This document shows, one piece after another, positions 7,296-19,642 of a stretch of DNA of 64,000 nt (the first letter of the stretch is position 1; every line of letters begins with the position of its first letter). The notes below the pieces were generated by a model. It was not told where the DNA came from, made no database searches, and worked only from the letters and a program-made list of their open reading frames with translations. Made by a program: the position numbers and the translations under genes. The DNA comes from Cryobacterium sp. PH31-AA6 (GTDB lineage Bacteria; Actinomycetota; Actinomycetes; Actinomycetales; Microbacteriaceae), in contig NZ_JASISS010000001.1 in NCBI RefSeq assembly GCF_030063195.1, forward strand, positions 1 through 64,000, in the 5' to 3' direction.

Positions 7296-10178
7296 ATGGC
7301 CACCATGCTCTACCGCATCGGGCACTTCGCCTACCGCCGCGCCTGGCTCGTGCTCGGTATCTGGGTACTGCTCCTCGCCGGGATCCTCGGTGGAGGCTTC
7401 GCCCTGGGCGGCCAGACCCAGGAGTCCTACGCGATCCCCGGGACCGAATCGCAGGACACCATCGACAAGCTCGCCGAGGTGTTCCCCGCCGCGGCAGGCG
7501 CCCAGGTGCAGGTCGTCTACCGGGCGCCCGACGGGGCATCCGTCACCGCGCCCGCCTACCGCGCCGCCATCGAGGAGATGGCCACCGCTATCGGCGACGT
7601 GCCCGGTGTGAACACGGTCATCACTCCGTTCTCGGAATATGCCTCCGGCGCGATCTCCCAGGACGAATCGACCGCGTTCAGCCAGGCCCAGCTCAGCGGG
7701 CCGTCGACCGAGGTGACGCAGGCCACTCTCGACGGTCTCACCGAGACGGCCGCGATCGGCGAGGATGCCGGGCTGCAGGTTGCCTTCGGCGGGCAGGTGT
7801 TCCAGGACAACTCGTTCGGTATCACGATCACCGAGGTCTTCGGGCTGCTCTTCGCCGGGGTCGTCTTGCTGGTCACCTTCGGTTCGCTCGTCTCAGCCGG
7901 AATGCCGCTGCTGATGGCCCTGATCGGAGTCGGCGTCGCAATCGGCGGCATCACCGCAATCTCCGCGTTCGTCCCGGTCTCGAGCACCGCGCCCATGCTC
8001 GCGCTCATGCTCGGCCTCGCCGTGGGCATCGACTACTCCCTGTTCATCCTGTCCAGGCACCGCACCCAGTTGGCCCGCGGCACCGACCCTCACGATTCCG
8101 CCGCCACCGCCGTCGCCACGGCCGGCAGCGCCGTCGTGTTCGCCGGCCTGACCGTGATCATCGCCCTGCTCGGGCTCCTTGTCGTCGGGATCCCGTTCCT
8201 CAGCGTGATGGGAGTTGCCGCGGCGTTCGCGGTCTTCGTCTCGATCGGTGTGGCGATCACCCTCCTGCCCGCCATCCTCGGTCTGGCCGGGGGGAGACTC
8301 GCCCCGAAACCGGGCGGTCGTGCCCACCGACGCGCCATGATGCCGGACACCGGGCGTCCCACCCTGGGGCGGCTCTGGGTGGGCATCGTGCTCAAGGCTC
8401 CTGCCCTCGTGGTGATCGTGGTCGTGGGGATCCTCGGAACGCTGGCGATTCCCGCGCTTAGCCTGGACCTCAACCTGCCCGACGGGGCCTCGGAACCGGC
8501 CGCCTCGACCCAGTACAAGGCCTTCAACCTGATCGAGGACGGCTTCGGGCCCGGCTACAACGGGCCGCTGATCGTGGTCGTCGACATCACCCAGACCACG
8601 GAGATTTTCGCCGACCTCGACACCATCGGCGCACGGCTGCGCGCCCTGCCCGATGTCGCCTTCGTGAGCAAGGGAACACCGAATCCGACGGTCGACACGG
8701 CCATCATCCAGGTGATGCCGGGCAGCGCTCCCAATGCACAGGAGACCAAGGACCTCGTGCAGTCGATCAGGGCCATCGCCCCTGAGATCGACGCATCGCT
8801 GGGCACCCCCATCGCGGTGACCGGTGCCACGGCGGTCTCGATCGACATCTCCAACCGGCTCAGCAATGCCCTCATCCCGTTCGCGCTGATCGTGGTCGGG
8901 CTGTCGATCATCCTGCTCACCATGGTCTTCCGCTCGATCTTCGTGCCAATCAAGGCTGCGCTGGGCTTCCTGCTCTCCGTCTTCGCGTCGATCGGCGCCA
9001 CCGTGGCGATCTTCCAATGGGGGTGGTTCGCCGACCTGATCGGCGTCGCCAACCCGGGGCCGATCCTGAGCTTCCTGCCGATCCTCCTGATGGCGGTGCT
9101 CTTCGGACTCGCCATGGACTACGAGGTCTTCCTCGTCTCCGGGATGCGTGAGGAATTCGTGGCCACGGGCCGGCCGCACGACGCCATCGTGCACGGCTTC
9201 TCCCACGCGGCGCGCGTTGTCACGGCGGCGGCGCTGATCATGTTCTTCGTTTTCTTCGCTTTCGTGCCGGAGGGAACGGGGGCGATCAAGGGAATCGCCT
9301 TCGCCCTGGCCATCGGGGTGTTCCTCGACGCCTTCCTCGTGCGGATGACCCTGGTCCCGGCGGCGATGGCCCTGGCCGGCAGATGGGCGTGGTGGTTGCC
9401 ACGCCCACTCGACCGGCTCCTACCCAACGTCGATATCGAGGGCGTGGGCCTCCGTCGTCACCTGGACGACAGCGCCTGGGCCGGTGATCAGGATGCCGCG
9501 ATCACCGCGGAGGGGGCCGTGTTCGGCCTGCCGGGGAGCCCGCTCGGGCCGCTCGATCTCTCGGTCTCCGCCGGCTCGGTTGTGTTCGTCGCCGGCACCG
9601 CGACCCACCGCCGCGTGCTCGCGGCGACCCTCGCCGGGCGTCTCGACCCGGTTTCCGGCCGACTCCAGGTCTGTGGCGCCCCGCTCCCGAGTGAGCGGAG
9701 CCGGGCGATGCGCCTGGTCGCGCTCGCCGATGTCGGCGAGTGGAGCGACAACGGTCTCACCGCAGGCGAGGTGCTGGCCGAACGTCTGGACCTCGCTCAT
9801 TCGTGGCACCGCGCGGCCCGCCGCCGCGCCGAACTCGGGGTCTGGCTGGAGCGGCTGAACACGGCCCTCACCCTGGGGCCCCGCGCAGAGGTGGTCGCGG
9901 CCGGCACGCCCATGTCCTCGCTGTCCGCCGTTGCCCGAGCCGCGGTGCTGGTCGCCGCGGCGCTCGCCGAACGCCCCCGCATCGTCTTCGCCGATCTCGG
10001 TGGCGGTCTCCCCGCTGACCCGGACGGCCGGGACCTCCCCACCATACTGGCGGCCCTGGCCCCCGCCGCGACCACGCTCGTGCTCGGTTCAACCGCCGGC
10101 GAACCCGGCTCCCCGGGCGACTACGGCGCACGTGGAGTACAGGCCATCACCCTCGACCGAAAGGCCCTCCAGCGATGA
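7296..10178 (+). CDS. MMPL/RND family transporter with C-terminal degenerate ABC-ATPase-like domain
   Basis: 960 residues. Residues ~1-705 are a full MMPL transporter: an N-terminal membrane helix, an extracytoplasmic loop, two blocks of helices (ALMLGLAVGIDYSLFILSRH near 235; VLFGLAMDYEVFLVSGMREE near 600) with the Asp-Tyr pairs needed for proton relay. Residues ~735-955 look like an ABC nucleotide-binding domain that has lost its motifs: at the Walker A position VFVAGTATHRR replaces GxxGxGKS/T, the signature region reads SLSAVARAAVLVAAALAERP, and Walker B/D-loop reads IVFADLGGGLPADP instead of DEPTxxLD. It is most likely catalytically dead and structural or regulatory. The next gene, a YhgE/Pip-type membrane protein, starts in its last codons (ATGA). 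Confidence 0.88.
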   Translation: MATMLYRIGHFAYRRAWLVLGIWVLLLAGILGGGFALGGQTQESYAIPGTESQDTIDKLAEVFPAAAGAQVQVVYRAPDGASVTAPAYRAAIEEMATAIGDVPGVNTVITPFSEYASGAISQDESTAFSQAQLSGPSTEVTQATLDGLTETAAIGEDAGLQVAFGGQVFQDNSFGITITEVFGLLFAGVVLLVTFGSLVSAGMPLLMALIGVGVAIGGITAISAFVPVSSTAPMLALMLGLAVGIDYSLFILSRHRTQLARGTDPHDSAATAVATAGSAVVFAGLTVIIALLGLLVVGIPFLSVMGVAAAFAVFVSIGVAITLLPAILGLAGGRLAPKPGGRAHRRAMMPDTGRPTLGRLWVGIVLKAPALVVIVVVGILGTLAIPALSLDLNLPDGASEPAASTQYKAFNLIEDGFGPGYNGPLIVVVDITQTTEIFADLDTIGARLRALPDVAFVSKGTPNPTVDTAIIQVMPGSAPNAQETKDLVQSIRAIAPEIDASLGTPIAVTGATAVSIDISNRLSNALIPFALIVVGLSIILLTMVFRSIFVPIKAALGFLLSVFASIGATVAIFQWGWFADLIGVANPGPILSFLPILLMAVLFGLAMDYEVFLVSGMREEFVATGRPHDAIVHGFSHAARVVTAAALIMFFVFFAFVPEGTGAIKGIAFALAIGVFLDAFLVRMTLVPAAMALAGRWAWWLPRPLDRLLPNVDIEGVGLRRHLDDSAWAGDQDAAITAEGAVFGLPGSPLGPLDLSVSAGSVVFVAGTATHRRVLAATLAGRLDPVSGRLQVCGAPLPSERSRAMRLVALADVGEWSDNGLTAGEVLAERLDLAHSWHRAARRRAELGVWLERLNTALTLGPRAEVVAAGTPMSSLSAVARAAVLVAAALAERPRIVFADLGGGLPADPDGRDLPTILAALAPAATTLVLGSTAGEPGSPGDYGARGVQAITLDRKALQR

Positions 10179-12094
10179 ACACAAGGCTTGAGCGGCTGTT
10201 CAGCCGCACGCCGGGGCAACGACGGTGGACCTTCGGGGCGCTGCTGGCCGGGTTGATCGTCGTTCCCCTGGCCGTCGCAGGCCTGTTCGCCGGCGCCCTC
10301 GCGAGCGCCGACCAGCGCACGGACACCCTGCCGGCACTGGTCGTCAACAATGACACCTTCGTCACCACCACCCTGCCGGACGGCTCCGAACAGCCGGTGC
10401 TCGCCGGCCGGCAACTCGTCACCGAGCTGACGAAACCCGCGACGCCGGGCTCCTCCTCCACCGGTTTCGCCTGGGCGATCTCCAATTCTGCGGATGCCGC
10501 CAGCGCGCTCGCCGAGGGCCGCGCCTACGCCGTACTCACCATTCCGGACGATTTCTCCGCGTCGGTCACCTCCCTGGGCGGCTCGACGCCCACGCGCGCC
10601 GACCTCGGAATCCGCACCGACGACGCTCACTCCTATCTGGCCGGTTCGGTCGCGCAATCGGTGGGCACCGCGATGACCGGCGTCTTCGGGAGTGAAATCA
10701 CCGCGCAGTATCTCAGTGCCCTCTACACGAACCTGTCCGGGTTGAGTGATTCCCTCAGCCAGGCCGCAGACGGTGCCGCCGAGGTTTCCTCCGGTGTGAC
10801 CGGCGTCGCCACTGGCCTGGACAGCCTGGCCGACGGGACGGCCTCCGCGGCCTCCGGCGCGGCCTCCGCGGCCTCCGGCGCCGCATCGCTCGCCTCCGGG
10901 GTTGCTGGGTACACCGGAGGGGTGGACGCACTCAGCTCGGGACTGGCCGCGCTTGACACGGGGACAGCCGGACTCGGCATGCTCAGTGACGGCTGGGCGC
11001 AGTACACCGGGGGAGTGGGCAGCGCCGCCGCGGGCTTCGAGTCCCTGACCGGCGCGCTGCTGGCCAACCCGGCAAACGCTCCGTACGCCCAGTCCCTGGC
11101 CGAGTACCAGGCAGTTCTCGATGGTCTGGCCGGGCAGGGGAGCGCGCTCAGCGACCAGACAGCCGCCGCCGTCGAGGGCGTTCAGGGTGGGATCGCCCAG
11201 AGCGCGGCGGGTGCGTCCCGCCTCGCCGCCGGGTCGGCCGGGTTGCGCACGGGCGCCGGCGATCTGGCGTCAGGGGTCACCGGGCTTTCCGACGGAGTCT
11301 CCGGACTATCGGGCGGAACCGCGGCCGCGGCATCCGGCGCCCACGAGCTCGAATCCGGTGCCGGCGATCTTGCCGCCGGGCTGAGGGACGGCGCGGCGGG
11401 GGCCAAAAAGCTGGGCGAGATCGACCCCAAGCAGACCGCCGACGTCGTGTCCGAACCGGTCGGAATCGTGAGCACCCGCAACAACCCGGTCGACTCGATC
11501 GGGCCGATCATCGGCATGCTCTTCGTGCCGGTCGGCCTCTGGATCGGCGCCCTGGCAATCTTTCTCGTGCTGAGGCCGCTTTCCGCAACGGCGCTCGCCT
11601 CCACGGCCACGACCGGCCGCCTGGTCGGGCGCGGCCTGGGCCGGGCCTTCCTGATCGCGGCGGCCCAGGCGGTAGTGGTCGTGGCGCTGCTGCACAACTC
11701 GCTTGGCGTGTCCTGGCAGCTGCTGCCGTCGACCCTCGCGTTCGCGGTCTTCCTCGCCTTCGTTTTCGTCGCCGTGCACCACTTCCTCGCCACAGCGTTC
11801 GGCCGGGTCGGGATCGTCATCTCCCTCGTGCTGCTCGCGCTCCAGATCACCTCGGTCGGTGGCCTCTATCCGATCGAGCTGGTGGCCAAACCGTTCCAGC
11901 TGGTCAGCCCGTTCCTGCCGCTGACCTGGGCCGTACGCGGCATGCAGGCCGTCGTCGCCGGCGATGGCGCGGGTGCGACCGCGCCCGCCGCCATCCTCGC
12001 CCTGTTCGCACTCGGGGCGGTGTCTCTCTCGCTGGGAACCGTCGTCAGGCGGCGCGGGGCCCGCTCATTCGGGTTCGCCCTGGCCCGCGGCTGA
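10175..12094 (+). CDS. YhgE/Pip domain membrane protein (ABC-2-like)
   Basis: 639 residues. There is a membrane helix near residues 20-45, then a long extracytoplasmic region with many Ala/Gly/Ser-rich heptad-like repeats (AASGA, LASGV, LSSGLAAL; residues ~190-410) predicted to be coiled coil, then five or six C-terminal helices from ~445 (IGPIIGMLFVPVGLWIGALA). This is the layout of YhgE/Pip (phage infection protein) relatives and of the ABC-2 permease fold. Its start overlaps the MMPL stop, and the preceding protein ends in an ABC-ATPase-like domain, so the two may form one envelope complex. Substrate unknown; toxin or lipid export are options. Confidence 0.85.
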   Translation: MNTRLERLFSRTPGQRRWTFGALLAGLIVVPLAVAGLFAGALASADQRTDTLPALVVNNDTFVTTTLPDGSEQPVLAGRQLVTELTKPATPGSSSTGFAWAISNSADAASALAEGRAYAVLTIPDDFSASVTSLGGSTPTRADLGIRTDDAHSYLAGSVAQSVGTAMTGVFGSEITAQYLSALYTNLSGLSDSLSQAADGAAEVSSGVTGVATGLDSLADGTASAASGAASAASGAASLASGVAGYTGGVDALSSGLAALDTGTAGLGMLSDGWAQYTGGVGSAAAGFESLTGALLANPANAPYAQSLAEYQAVLDGLAGQGSALSDQTAAAVEGVQGGIAQSAAGASRLAAGSAGLRTGAGDLASGVTGLSDGVSGLSGGTAAAASGAHELESGAGDLAAGLRDGAAGAKKLGEIDPKQTADVVSEPVGIVSTRNNPVDSIGPIIGMLFVPVGLWIGALAIFLVLRPLSATALASTATTGRLVGRGLGRAFLIAAAQAVVVVALLHNSLGVSWQLLPSTLAFAVFLAFVFVAVHHFLATAFGRVGIVISLVLLALQITSVGGLYPIELVAKPFQLVSPFLPLTWAVRGMQAVVAGDGAGATAPAAILALFALGAVSLSLGTVVRRRGARSFGFALARG

Positions 12095-12151
12095 CCAGTC
12101 GGGCGGGACCCCACCGTGTCCCGGCGGCGTTTGCGGACCGGCTGGTAACCT

Positions 12152-14434
12152 GTGACAAACAGCAAAAATGATCGCGCGCGGCGCGCGCAGGAACGAGAAG
12201 AACTCATCTCGCCAGCAGCCGAATCCCCGCAGGTAGACAGCCGGCAGACCACGTATTCCCTGGTCGTCGTGTCGAACCGTTTGCCGGTTGATTTCGAGGT
12301 TGCCGAAGACGGCACGGAAAGCTGGCGCACCTCGCCCGGCGGACTGGTCACCGCGCTCGAGCCCCTGATGCGCTCCTCCGACGGAGCCTGGGTGGGCTGG
12401 CCGGGAGTTGCCGACCGATCCTTCGCCCCGTTCGTCAACGACGGGATCTCCATCGTCCCCATCCGGCTGAGCGAGGCGGAGTTGGAGGACTACTACGAAG
12501 GCTTCTCGAACGACACGATCTGGCCGCTCTACCACGACGTGATCGCTCCGCCGAGCTTCCATCGCGAGTGGTGGGAAGCCTATGTGCGGGTCAACCAGCG
12601 CTTCGCTGAGGAAGCGGCCGCCGTCGCCTCGCACGGCGCGACCGTCTGGGTGCACGACTACCAGCTTCAGCTCGTGCCCCGCATGTTGCGCGAGGCCCGT
12701 CCCGACCTCGTGATCGGCTTCTTCAACCACATTCCTTTTCCGCCATATGGGATCTATGCCCAGCTGCCCTGGCGCAAACAGATCATCGACGGCCTCCTCG
12801 GTGCCGACCTGATCGGCTTCCAGCGAACGGCCGACGCCGGCAACTTCTCCCGGGCCGTGCGCCGCCTCTACGGTTATCCGACCCGCGGGGTGGCCATCGA
12901 CGTCCCCGGGCAGAACGGTGTGCAGCGCCGCGTCATCGCCAAGCCCTTCCCGATCTCGATCGACGCCAAGGCCTACGAGGAACTGGCCAGGAACCCCGAG
13001 GTGCAGGCGAGGGCACGGCAGATTCGCGAAGACCTCGGCAACCCGAAGACGATCATGCTGGGCGTGGACCGCCTCGACTACACGAAGGGCATCGCGCACC
13101 GGATCAAGGCCTTCGGTGAACTCCTCGAGGACGGCAGCGTGAGCGTGGAGGACGTGACCCTGGTGCAGGTCGCCAGCCCGTCCCGTGAGCGGGTGGGGCC
13201 GTATATCGCCCTGCGGGATGAGATCGAACTCGCCGTCGGACGTCTCAATGGCGACTACTCCACGATCAGCCACACCGCGATCAGCTATCACCACCACGGA
13301 TACCCGCGCGAAGAAATGGTGGCGCTGTACCTCGCCGCAGACGTGATGCTCGTCACCGCGCTCCGAGACGGGATGAACCTCGTCGCCAAGGAGTACGTCG
13401 CCGTTCGTTTCGACCGCGACGGCGTACTCGTGCTCAGCGAGTTCGCCGGCGCCGCGGACGAGCTCAAGCAGGCCGTCCTGATCAACCCGCACGACATCGA
13501 CGGGGTCAAGGCGGCGATCCTCCGAGCCATCTCCATGCCGCGACAGGAGCGGCTGCGACGGATGCGCGCCCTGCGCCGCAAGGTCTTCGACAACGACGTG
13601 GCCGCCTGGTCCTCGTCCTTCCTCCGTACCCTGACCGAAGGAGCAGCCGTCCGCCCGGGAATCCCCGACGCTCTCGCCGACGCCCTGCGCGACGTCAGCA
13701 GTGCCGGAACGCTGCTCGTCGCCCTCGATTTCGACGGGACCCTCGCACCGCACGTTGACGAGCCGGAAGACGCGCGTGCCATCGACGGCACCGGGGCCGC
13801 CGTGCAACGCCTGCTCGACCTGGACGGTGTGCGAGTCGCCTTCGTTTCGGGTCGCGCCCTGGTCAGCCTGCGGCACGTCTCCGAGCCGCAGGATGATGTG
13901 CTGCTGGCCGGCTCGCACGGGATCGAGGTGCAGTTGCAGGCGCCGGAGATCCAACTTGACCTCGGCGCCGCAGAGCTGGAGCAGCTTGACACCCTCTCCG
14001 AGGTGCTCGAACGCATCTCCGGATCGGTCGCCGGTACCTGGATCGAACGCAAACCGGCAGGACTCGCCCTGCACACCCGGCTCGTCACCCCGCAGGCCGG
14101 TCAGGCGGCACAGAGAGAGGCCAGGGAACAACTCGGCGCCCTCCTGCCGGAACTGACCGTGCGCGGGGGAAAGAACGTGATCGAATTCGCGGTGCGTTCC
14201 AGCACCAAGGGCGACGCCATCGAGCGCCTGCGCCGGCACACCGGTGCCGACCATGTCGTCTACGCCGGGGACGACCTGACCGACGAGGACGCGTTCGCCG
14301 TGCTCGGCGATGGGGATCTGGGCCTGAAGGTCGGCGCGGGCGCATCCCTCGCCGGCTACCGGGTTCGCGGCCCCGAGGATGTCCTGCTCGTCCTGGGCAT
14401 GATCGCCGACTTGCGGGCCGCCGCGACGTCTTAG
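12152..14434 (+). CDS. otsAB: Bifunctional trehalose-6-phosphate synthase/phosphatase (OtsA-OtsB fusion)
   Basis: 760 residues with two enzyme domains in one chain. Residues ~30-490 are a GT20 trehalose-6-P synthase: VVVSNRLPVDFEV, SPGGLVTAL, WVHDYQLQLVP, FNHIPFPP, GVDRLDYTKGI and DGMNLVAKEYVA. Residues ~510-755 are a HAD trehalose-6-P phosphatase: LDFDGTLAPHVDEP with the nucleophile Asp, SGR in VAFVSGRAL, and YAGDDLTDEDAF at the end. Together they turn UDP-glucose and glucose-6-P into trehalose in the cytoplasm. Most actinobacteria keep otsA and otsB separate; the fusion is found in some lineages. The GTG at 12152 lacks a Shine-Dalgarno and a TAACCT hexamer touches it, so the exact start is uncertain. 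Confidence 0.93.
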   Translation: MTNSKNDRARRAQEREELISPAAESPQVDSRQTTYSLVVVSNRLPVDFEVAEDGTESWRTSPGGLVTALEPLMRSSDGAWVGWPGVADRSFAPFVNDGISIVPIRLSEAELEDYYEGFSNDTIWPLYHDVIAPPSFHREWWEAYVRVNQRFAEEAAAVASHGATVWVHDYQLQLVPRMLREARPDLVIGFFNHIPFPPYGIYAQLPWRKQIIDGLLGADLIGFQRTADAGNFSRAVRRLYGYPTRGVAIDVPGQNGVQRRVIAKPFPISIDAKAYEELARNPEVQARARQIREDLGNPKTIMLGVDRLDYTKGIAHRIKAFGELLEDGSVSVEDVTLVQVASPSRERVGPYIALRDEIELAVGRLNGDYSTISHTAISYHHHGYPREEMVALYLAADVMLVTALRDGMNLVAKEYVAVRFDRDGVLVLSEFAGAADELKQAVLINPHDIDGVKAAILRAISMPRQERLRRMRALRRKVFDNDVAAWSSSFLRTLTEGAAVRPGIPDALADALRDVSSAGTLLVALDFDGTLAPHVDEPEDARAIDGTGAAVQRLLDLDGVRVAFVSGRALVSLRHVSEPQDDVLLAGSHGIEVQLQAPEIQLDLGAAELEQLDTLSEVLERISGSVAGTWIERKPAGLALHTRLVTPQAGQAAQREAREQLGALLPELTVRGGKNVIEFAVRSSTKGDAIERLRRHTGADHVVYAGDDLTDEDAFAVLGDGDLGLKVGAGASLAGYRVRGPEDVLLVLGMIADLRAAATS

Positions 14435-14437
14435 ACT
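14432..14437 (+). promoter_or_regulatory. -10 hexamer TAGACT, leaderless ilvD mRNA
   Basis: TAGACT lies at exactly -12 to -7 from the ilvD ATG at 14444 and overlaps the otsAB stop codon. No Shine-Dalgarno is present in the 9-base gap between the genes. Confidence 0.5.
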
Positions 14438-14443
14438 CAATGC

Positions 14444-16138
<1,695 letters not shown>

Positions 16139-16175
16139 CGCTCACCATTCGTCAACGAACTAGGGACTTGATCTC

Positions 16176-17996
16176 ATGACCGCGGATTCACCCGTGCCAT
16201 CGCCATCACCCTCGCCCGCCGCGCCCGGCCTGTCCGGCGCCGGCGTCGAGCCGGAGATCCTCACCGGCTCAGGGGCCATCATCCGCAGCCTCGAGCTGCT
16301 CGGCGTCACCGACGTCTTCGGCCTCCCGGGCGGCGCCGTCATCCCGCTCTACGACGAGCTGATGACCCAGGACGCCATCCGGCACATCCTGGTGCGCCAC
16401 GAGCAGGGTGCCGGCCACGCCGCCGAGGGCTACGCCTCCGCGAGTGGACGGGTCGGCGTCGCCATTGCGACGAGCGGCCCCGGGGCCACGAACCTGGTCA
16501 CCGCCATCGCCGACGCCTACATGGACTCGGTGCCGATCGTCTGCATCACCGGCCAGGTCTTCTCCACCCTGATGGGCACGGACGCCTTCCAGGAGGCCGA
16601 CATCGTCGGCATCACCATGCCGATCACCAAGCACTCCTTCCTCGTCAAGCGGCCGGAGGACATCCCCGCCGCCATCGCCTCCGCGCACCTGATCGCGTCG
16701 ACCGGCCGGCCCGGCCCGGTGCTCGTGGACATCACGAAGGACGCCCAGCAGAACAAGGCCCCGTTCATCTGGCCGCCCAAGCTGGACCTGCCCGGCTACC
16801 GGCCGATCACCAAGGCCCACGGCAAGCAGGTGCAGGCAGCCGCCCAGCTGCTCGCCGAATCCCGCAAGCCGGTGCTCTACGTCGGCGGCGGCGTCATTCG
16901 CGCCCGCGCGTCCGAGGAACTCCTCGCCTTCGCCGAGTTGACCGGCACGCCCGTCGTCACCACGCTGATGGCCCGCGGCGCCTTCCCCGACTCGCACGAG
17001 CAGCACCTGGGCATGCCGGGGATGCACGGCACGGTCTCCGCGGTGCTCGCCCTGCAGGAGGCCGACCTGATCATCGCCCTCGGCGCCCGCTTCGACGACC
17101 GGGTGACCGGCAAGGTGTCCGAATTCGCGCCGCACGCGACCATCGTGCACGTCGACGTCGACCCGGCCGAGATCTCGAAGATCCGCACCGCGGACGTGCC
17201 CATCGTCGGCGACGCCAAGGACGTGATCGCCGACCTCACCGTCGCCTACGCGACCGCCGTCAAGACGACGACCCCCGACATCAGCGTCTGGTGGACCTAC
17301 CTCAACGGCCTGCGCGAGGAGTTCCCCCTCGGCTACTCCGAGCCGACCGACGGCCTGCTCGCCCCGCAGTACGTGATCAAACGGATCGGCGAACTCACCG
17401 GCCCGGAGGGCGTCTACGCCGCCGGCGTCGGCCAACACCAGATGTGGGCGGCCCAGTACATCAAGTACGAACGGCCCAACTCCTGGCTCAACTCGGGCGG
17501 CGCGGGAACCATGGGGTACTCCGTGCCCGCCGCGATGGGCGCCAAGGTCGCCGAACCCGACCGGGTCGTCTGGTCGATCGACGGCGACGGATGCTTCCAG
17601 ATGACCAACCAGGAACTGGCCACCTGCACGATCAACAACATCCCGATCAAGGTCGCGATCATCAACAACTCGTCGCTCGGCATGGTGCGCCAGTGGCAGA
17701 CCCTGTTCTACGACGGACGGCACTCCTTCACCGACCTGAACACCGGGCACGGCTCGGCGATGGTGCCCGACTTCGTGAAGCTGGCCGAGGCCTATGGCGC
17801 CCTGGGCATCCGGGTCACCAGCGCGGACCAGGTCGACGACGCGATCAAGCTGGCCCTCGCGACCAACGACCGTCCGGTCGTGATCGACTTCATCGTCAGC
17901 CGGGACGCGATGGTCTGGCCGATGGTGCCGCAGGGCGTCAGCAATAGTTACGTTCAATACGCCAAGGACCATGCACCGACCTGGGGAGAGGAATAA
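16176..17996 (+). CDS. ilvB: Acetolactate synthase large (catalytic) subunit
   Basis: 606 residues. The thiamine-diphosphate enzyme condenses two pyruvates, or pyruvate with 2-oxobutyrate, as first step of Val/Leu/Ile synthesis. The N-terminal domain holds the catalytic Glu in [16 protein letters not shown] near residue 75. The central FAD region includes [10 protein letters not shown], and the C-terminal TPP/Mg2+ motif starts [15 protein letters not shown] and ends with [12 protein letters not shown]. The first ~25 residues are Pro/Ser-rich and not part of the fold. The ATG is 37 bases after ilvD, and ilvN starts two bases after the stop, so the subunits are made stoichiometrically. Confidence 0.96.
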   Translation: MTADSPVPSPSPSPAAPGLSGAGVEPEILTGSGAIIRSLELLGVTDVFGLPGGAVIPLYDELMTQDAIRHILVRHEQGAGHAAEGYASASGRVGVAIATSGPGATNLVTAIADAYMDSVPIVCITGQVFSTLMGTDAFQEADIVGITMPITKHSFLVKRPEDIPAAIASAHLIASTGRPGPVLVDITKDAQQNKAPFIWPPKLDLPGYRPITKAHGKQVQAAAQLLAESRKPVLYVGGGVIRARASEELLAFAELTGTPVVTTLMARGAFPDSHEQHLGMPGMHGTVSAVLALQEADLIIALGARFDDRVTGKVSEFAPHATIVHVDVDPAEISKIRTADVPIVGDAKDVIADLTVAYATAVKTTTPDISVWWTYLNGLREEFPLGYSEPTDGLLAPQYVIKRIGELTGPEGVYAAGVGQHQMWAAQYIKYERPNSWLNSGGAGTMGYSVPAAMGAKVAEPDRVVWSIDGDGCFQMTNQELATCTINNIPIKVAIINNSSLGMVRQWQTLFYDGRHSFTDLNTGHGSAMVPDFVKLAEAYGALGIRVTSADQVDDAIKLALATNDRPVVIDFIVSRDAMVWPMVPQGVSNSYVQYAKDHAPTWGEE

Positions 17997-17998
17997 CC

Positions 17999-18508
17999 AT
18001 GAGCTCCCACGTCCTGAGCCTCCTTGTCGAGGACAAGCCGGGCCTGCTGACGCGAGTCGCCGGCCTGTTCGCCCGCCGCGGATTCAACATCGAGAGCCTC
18101 GCGGTCGGCCACACCGAGATCCCGGGCCTGTCCCGGATCACGATCCTGGTCGACGTCGAAGACCTCCCGCTCGAGCAGGTCACGAAGCAGCTGAACAAGC
18201 TGATCAACGTGATCAAGATCGTCGAACTCGACCCGTCGCAGTCCGTGCAGCGTGAACACCTGCTGGTCAAGGTTCGCGCCGACAACACGACCAGGTCCCA
18301 GGTGCTCGAGGCCGTCACCCTGTTCAGGGCGCGGGTCGTCGACGTCTCCATTGACGCCGTCGTGATCGAGGTCACCGGCGACTCCGGCAAGACCCAGGCG
18401 CTGCTGCGCGTGCTCGAACCCTACGGAATCAAGGAGATCGCGCAATCGGGTCTGCTCGCCATCGGCCGTGGTTCGAAATCGATCACCGAACGCGTCTACA
18501 AGAACTGA
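17999..18508 (+). CDS. ilvN: Acetolactate synthase regulatory (small) subunit
   Basis: 169 residues. The N-terminal ACT domain (SHVLSLLVEDKPGLLTRVAG, then FARRGFNIESLAVGHTE) binds valine for feedback inhibition. The C-terminal ALS small-subunit domain (residues ~85-160) activates IlvB. It follows ilvB with a two-base gap and its length is standard. Between it and ilvC are 81 bases with a short CGGCC-GGC-GGCCG inverted repeat but no T-run, so read-through into ilvC is likely. Confidence 0.96.
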   Translation: MSSHVLSLLVEDKPGLLTRVAGLFARRGFNIESLAVGHTEIPGLSRITILVDVEDLPLEQVTKQLNKLINVIKIVELDPSQSVQREHLLVKVRADNTTRSQVLEAVTLFRARVVDVSIDAVVIEVTGDSGKTQALLRVLEPYGIKEIAQSGLLAIGRGSKSITERVYKN

Positions 18509-19618
<1,110 letters not shown>

Positions 19619-19642
19619 GCGACACCGCCGGGTAGCACTACC

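Noticed and set aside
12146..12151. TAACCT as a leaderless -10 for otsAB
   Set aside because: It sits at -6 to -1 of the GTG, so transcription would start inside the gene; register does not fit the other leaderless cases.
16269..17972. Long minus-strand frame opposite ilvB (and similar ones opposite otsAB, MMPL, E1, MurA)
   Set aside because: These are GC-phase shadows of strongly biased genes, rich in Val/Gly/Asp/Arg and without motifs.
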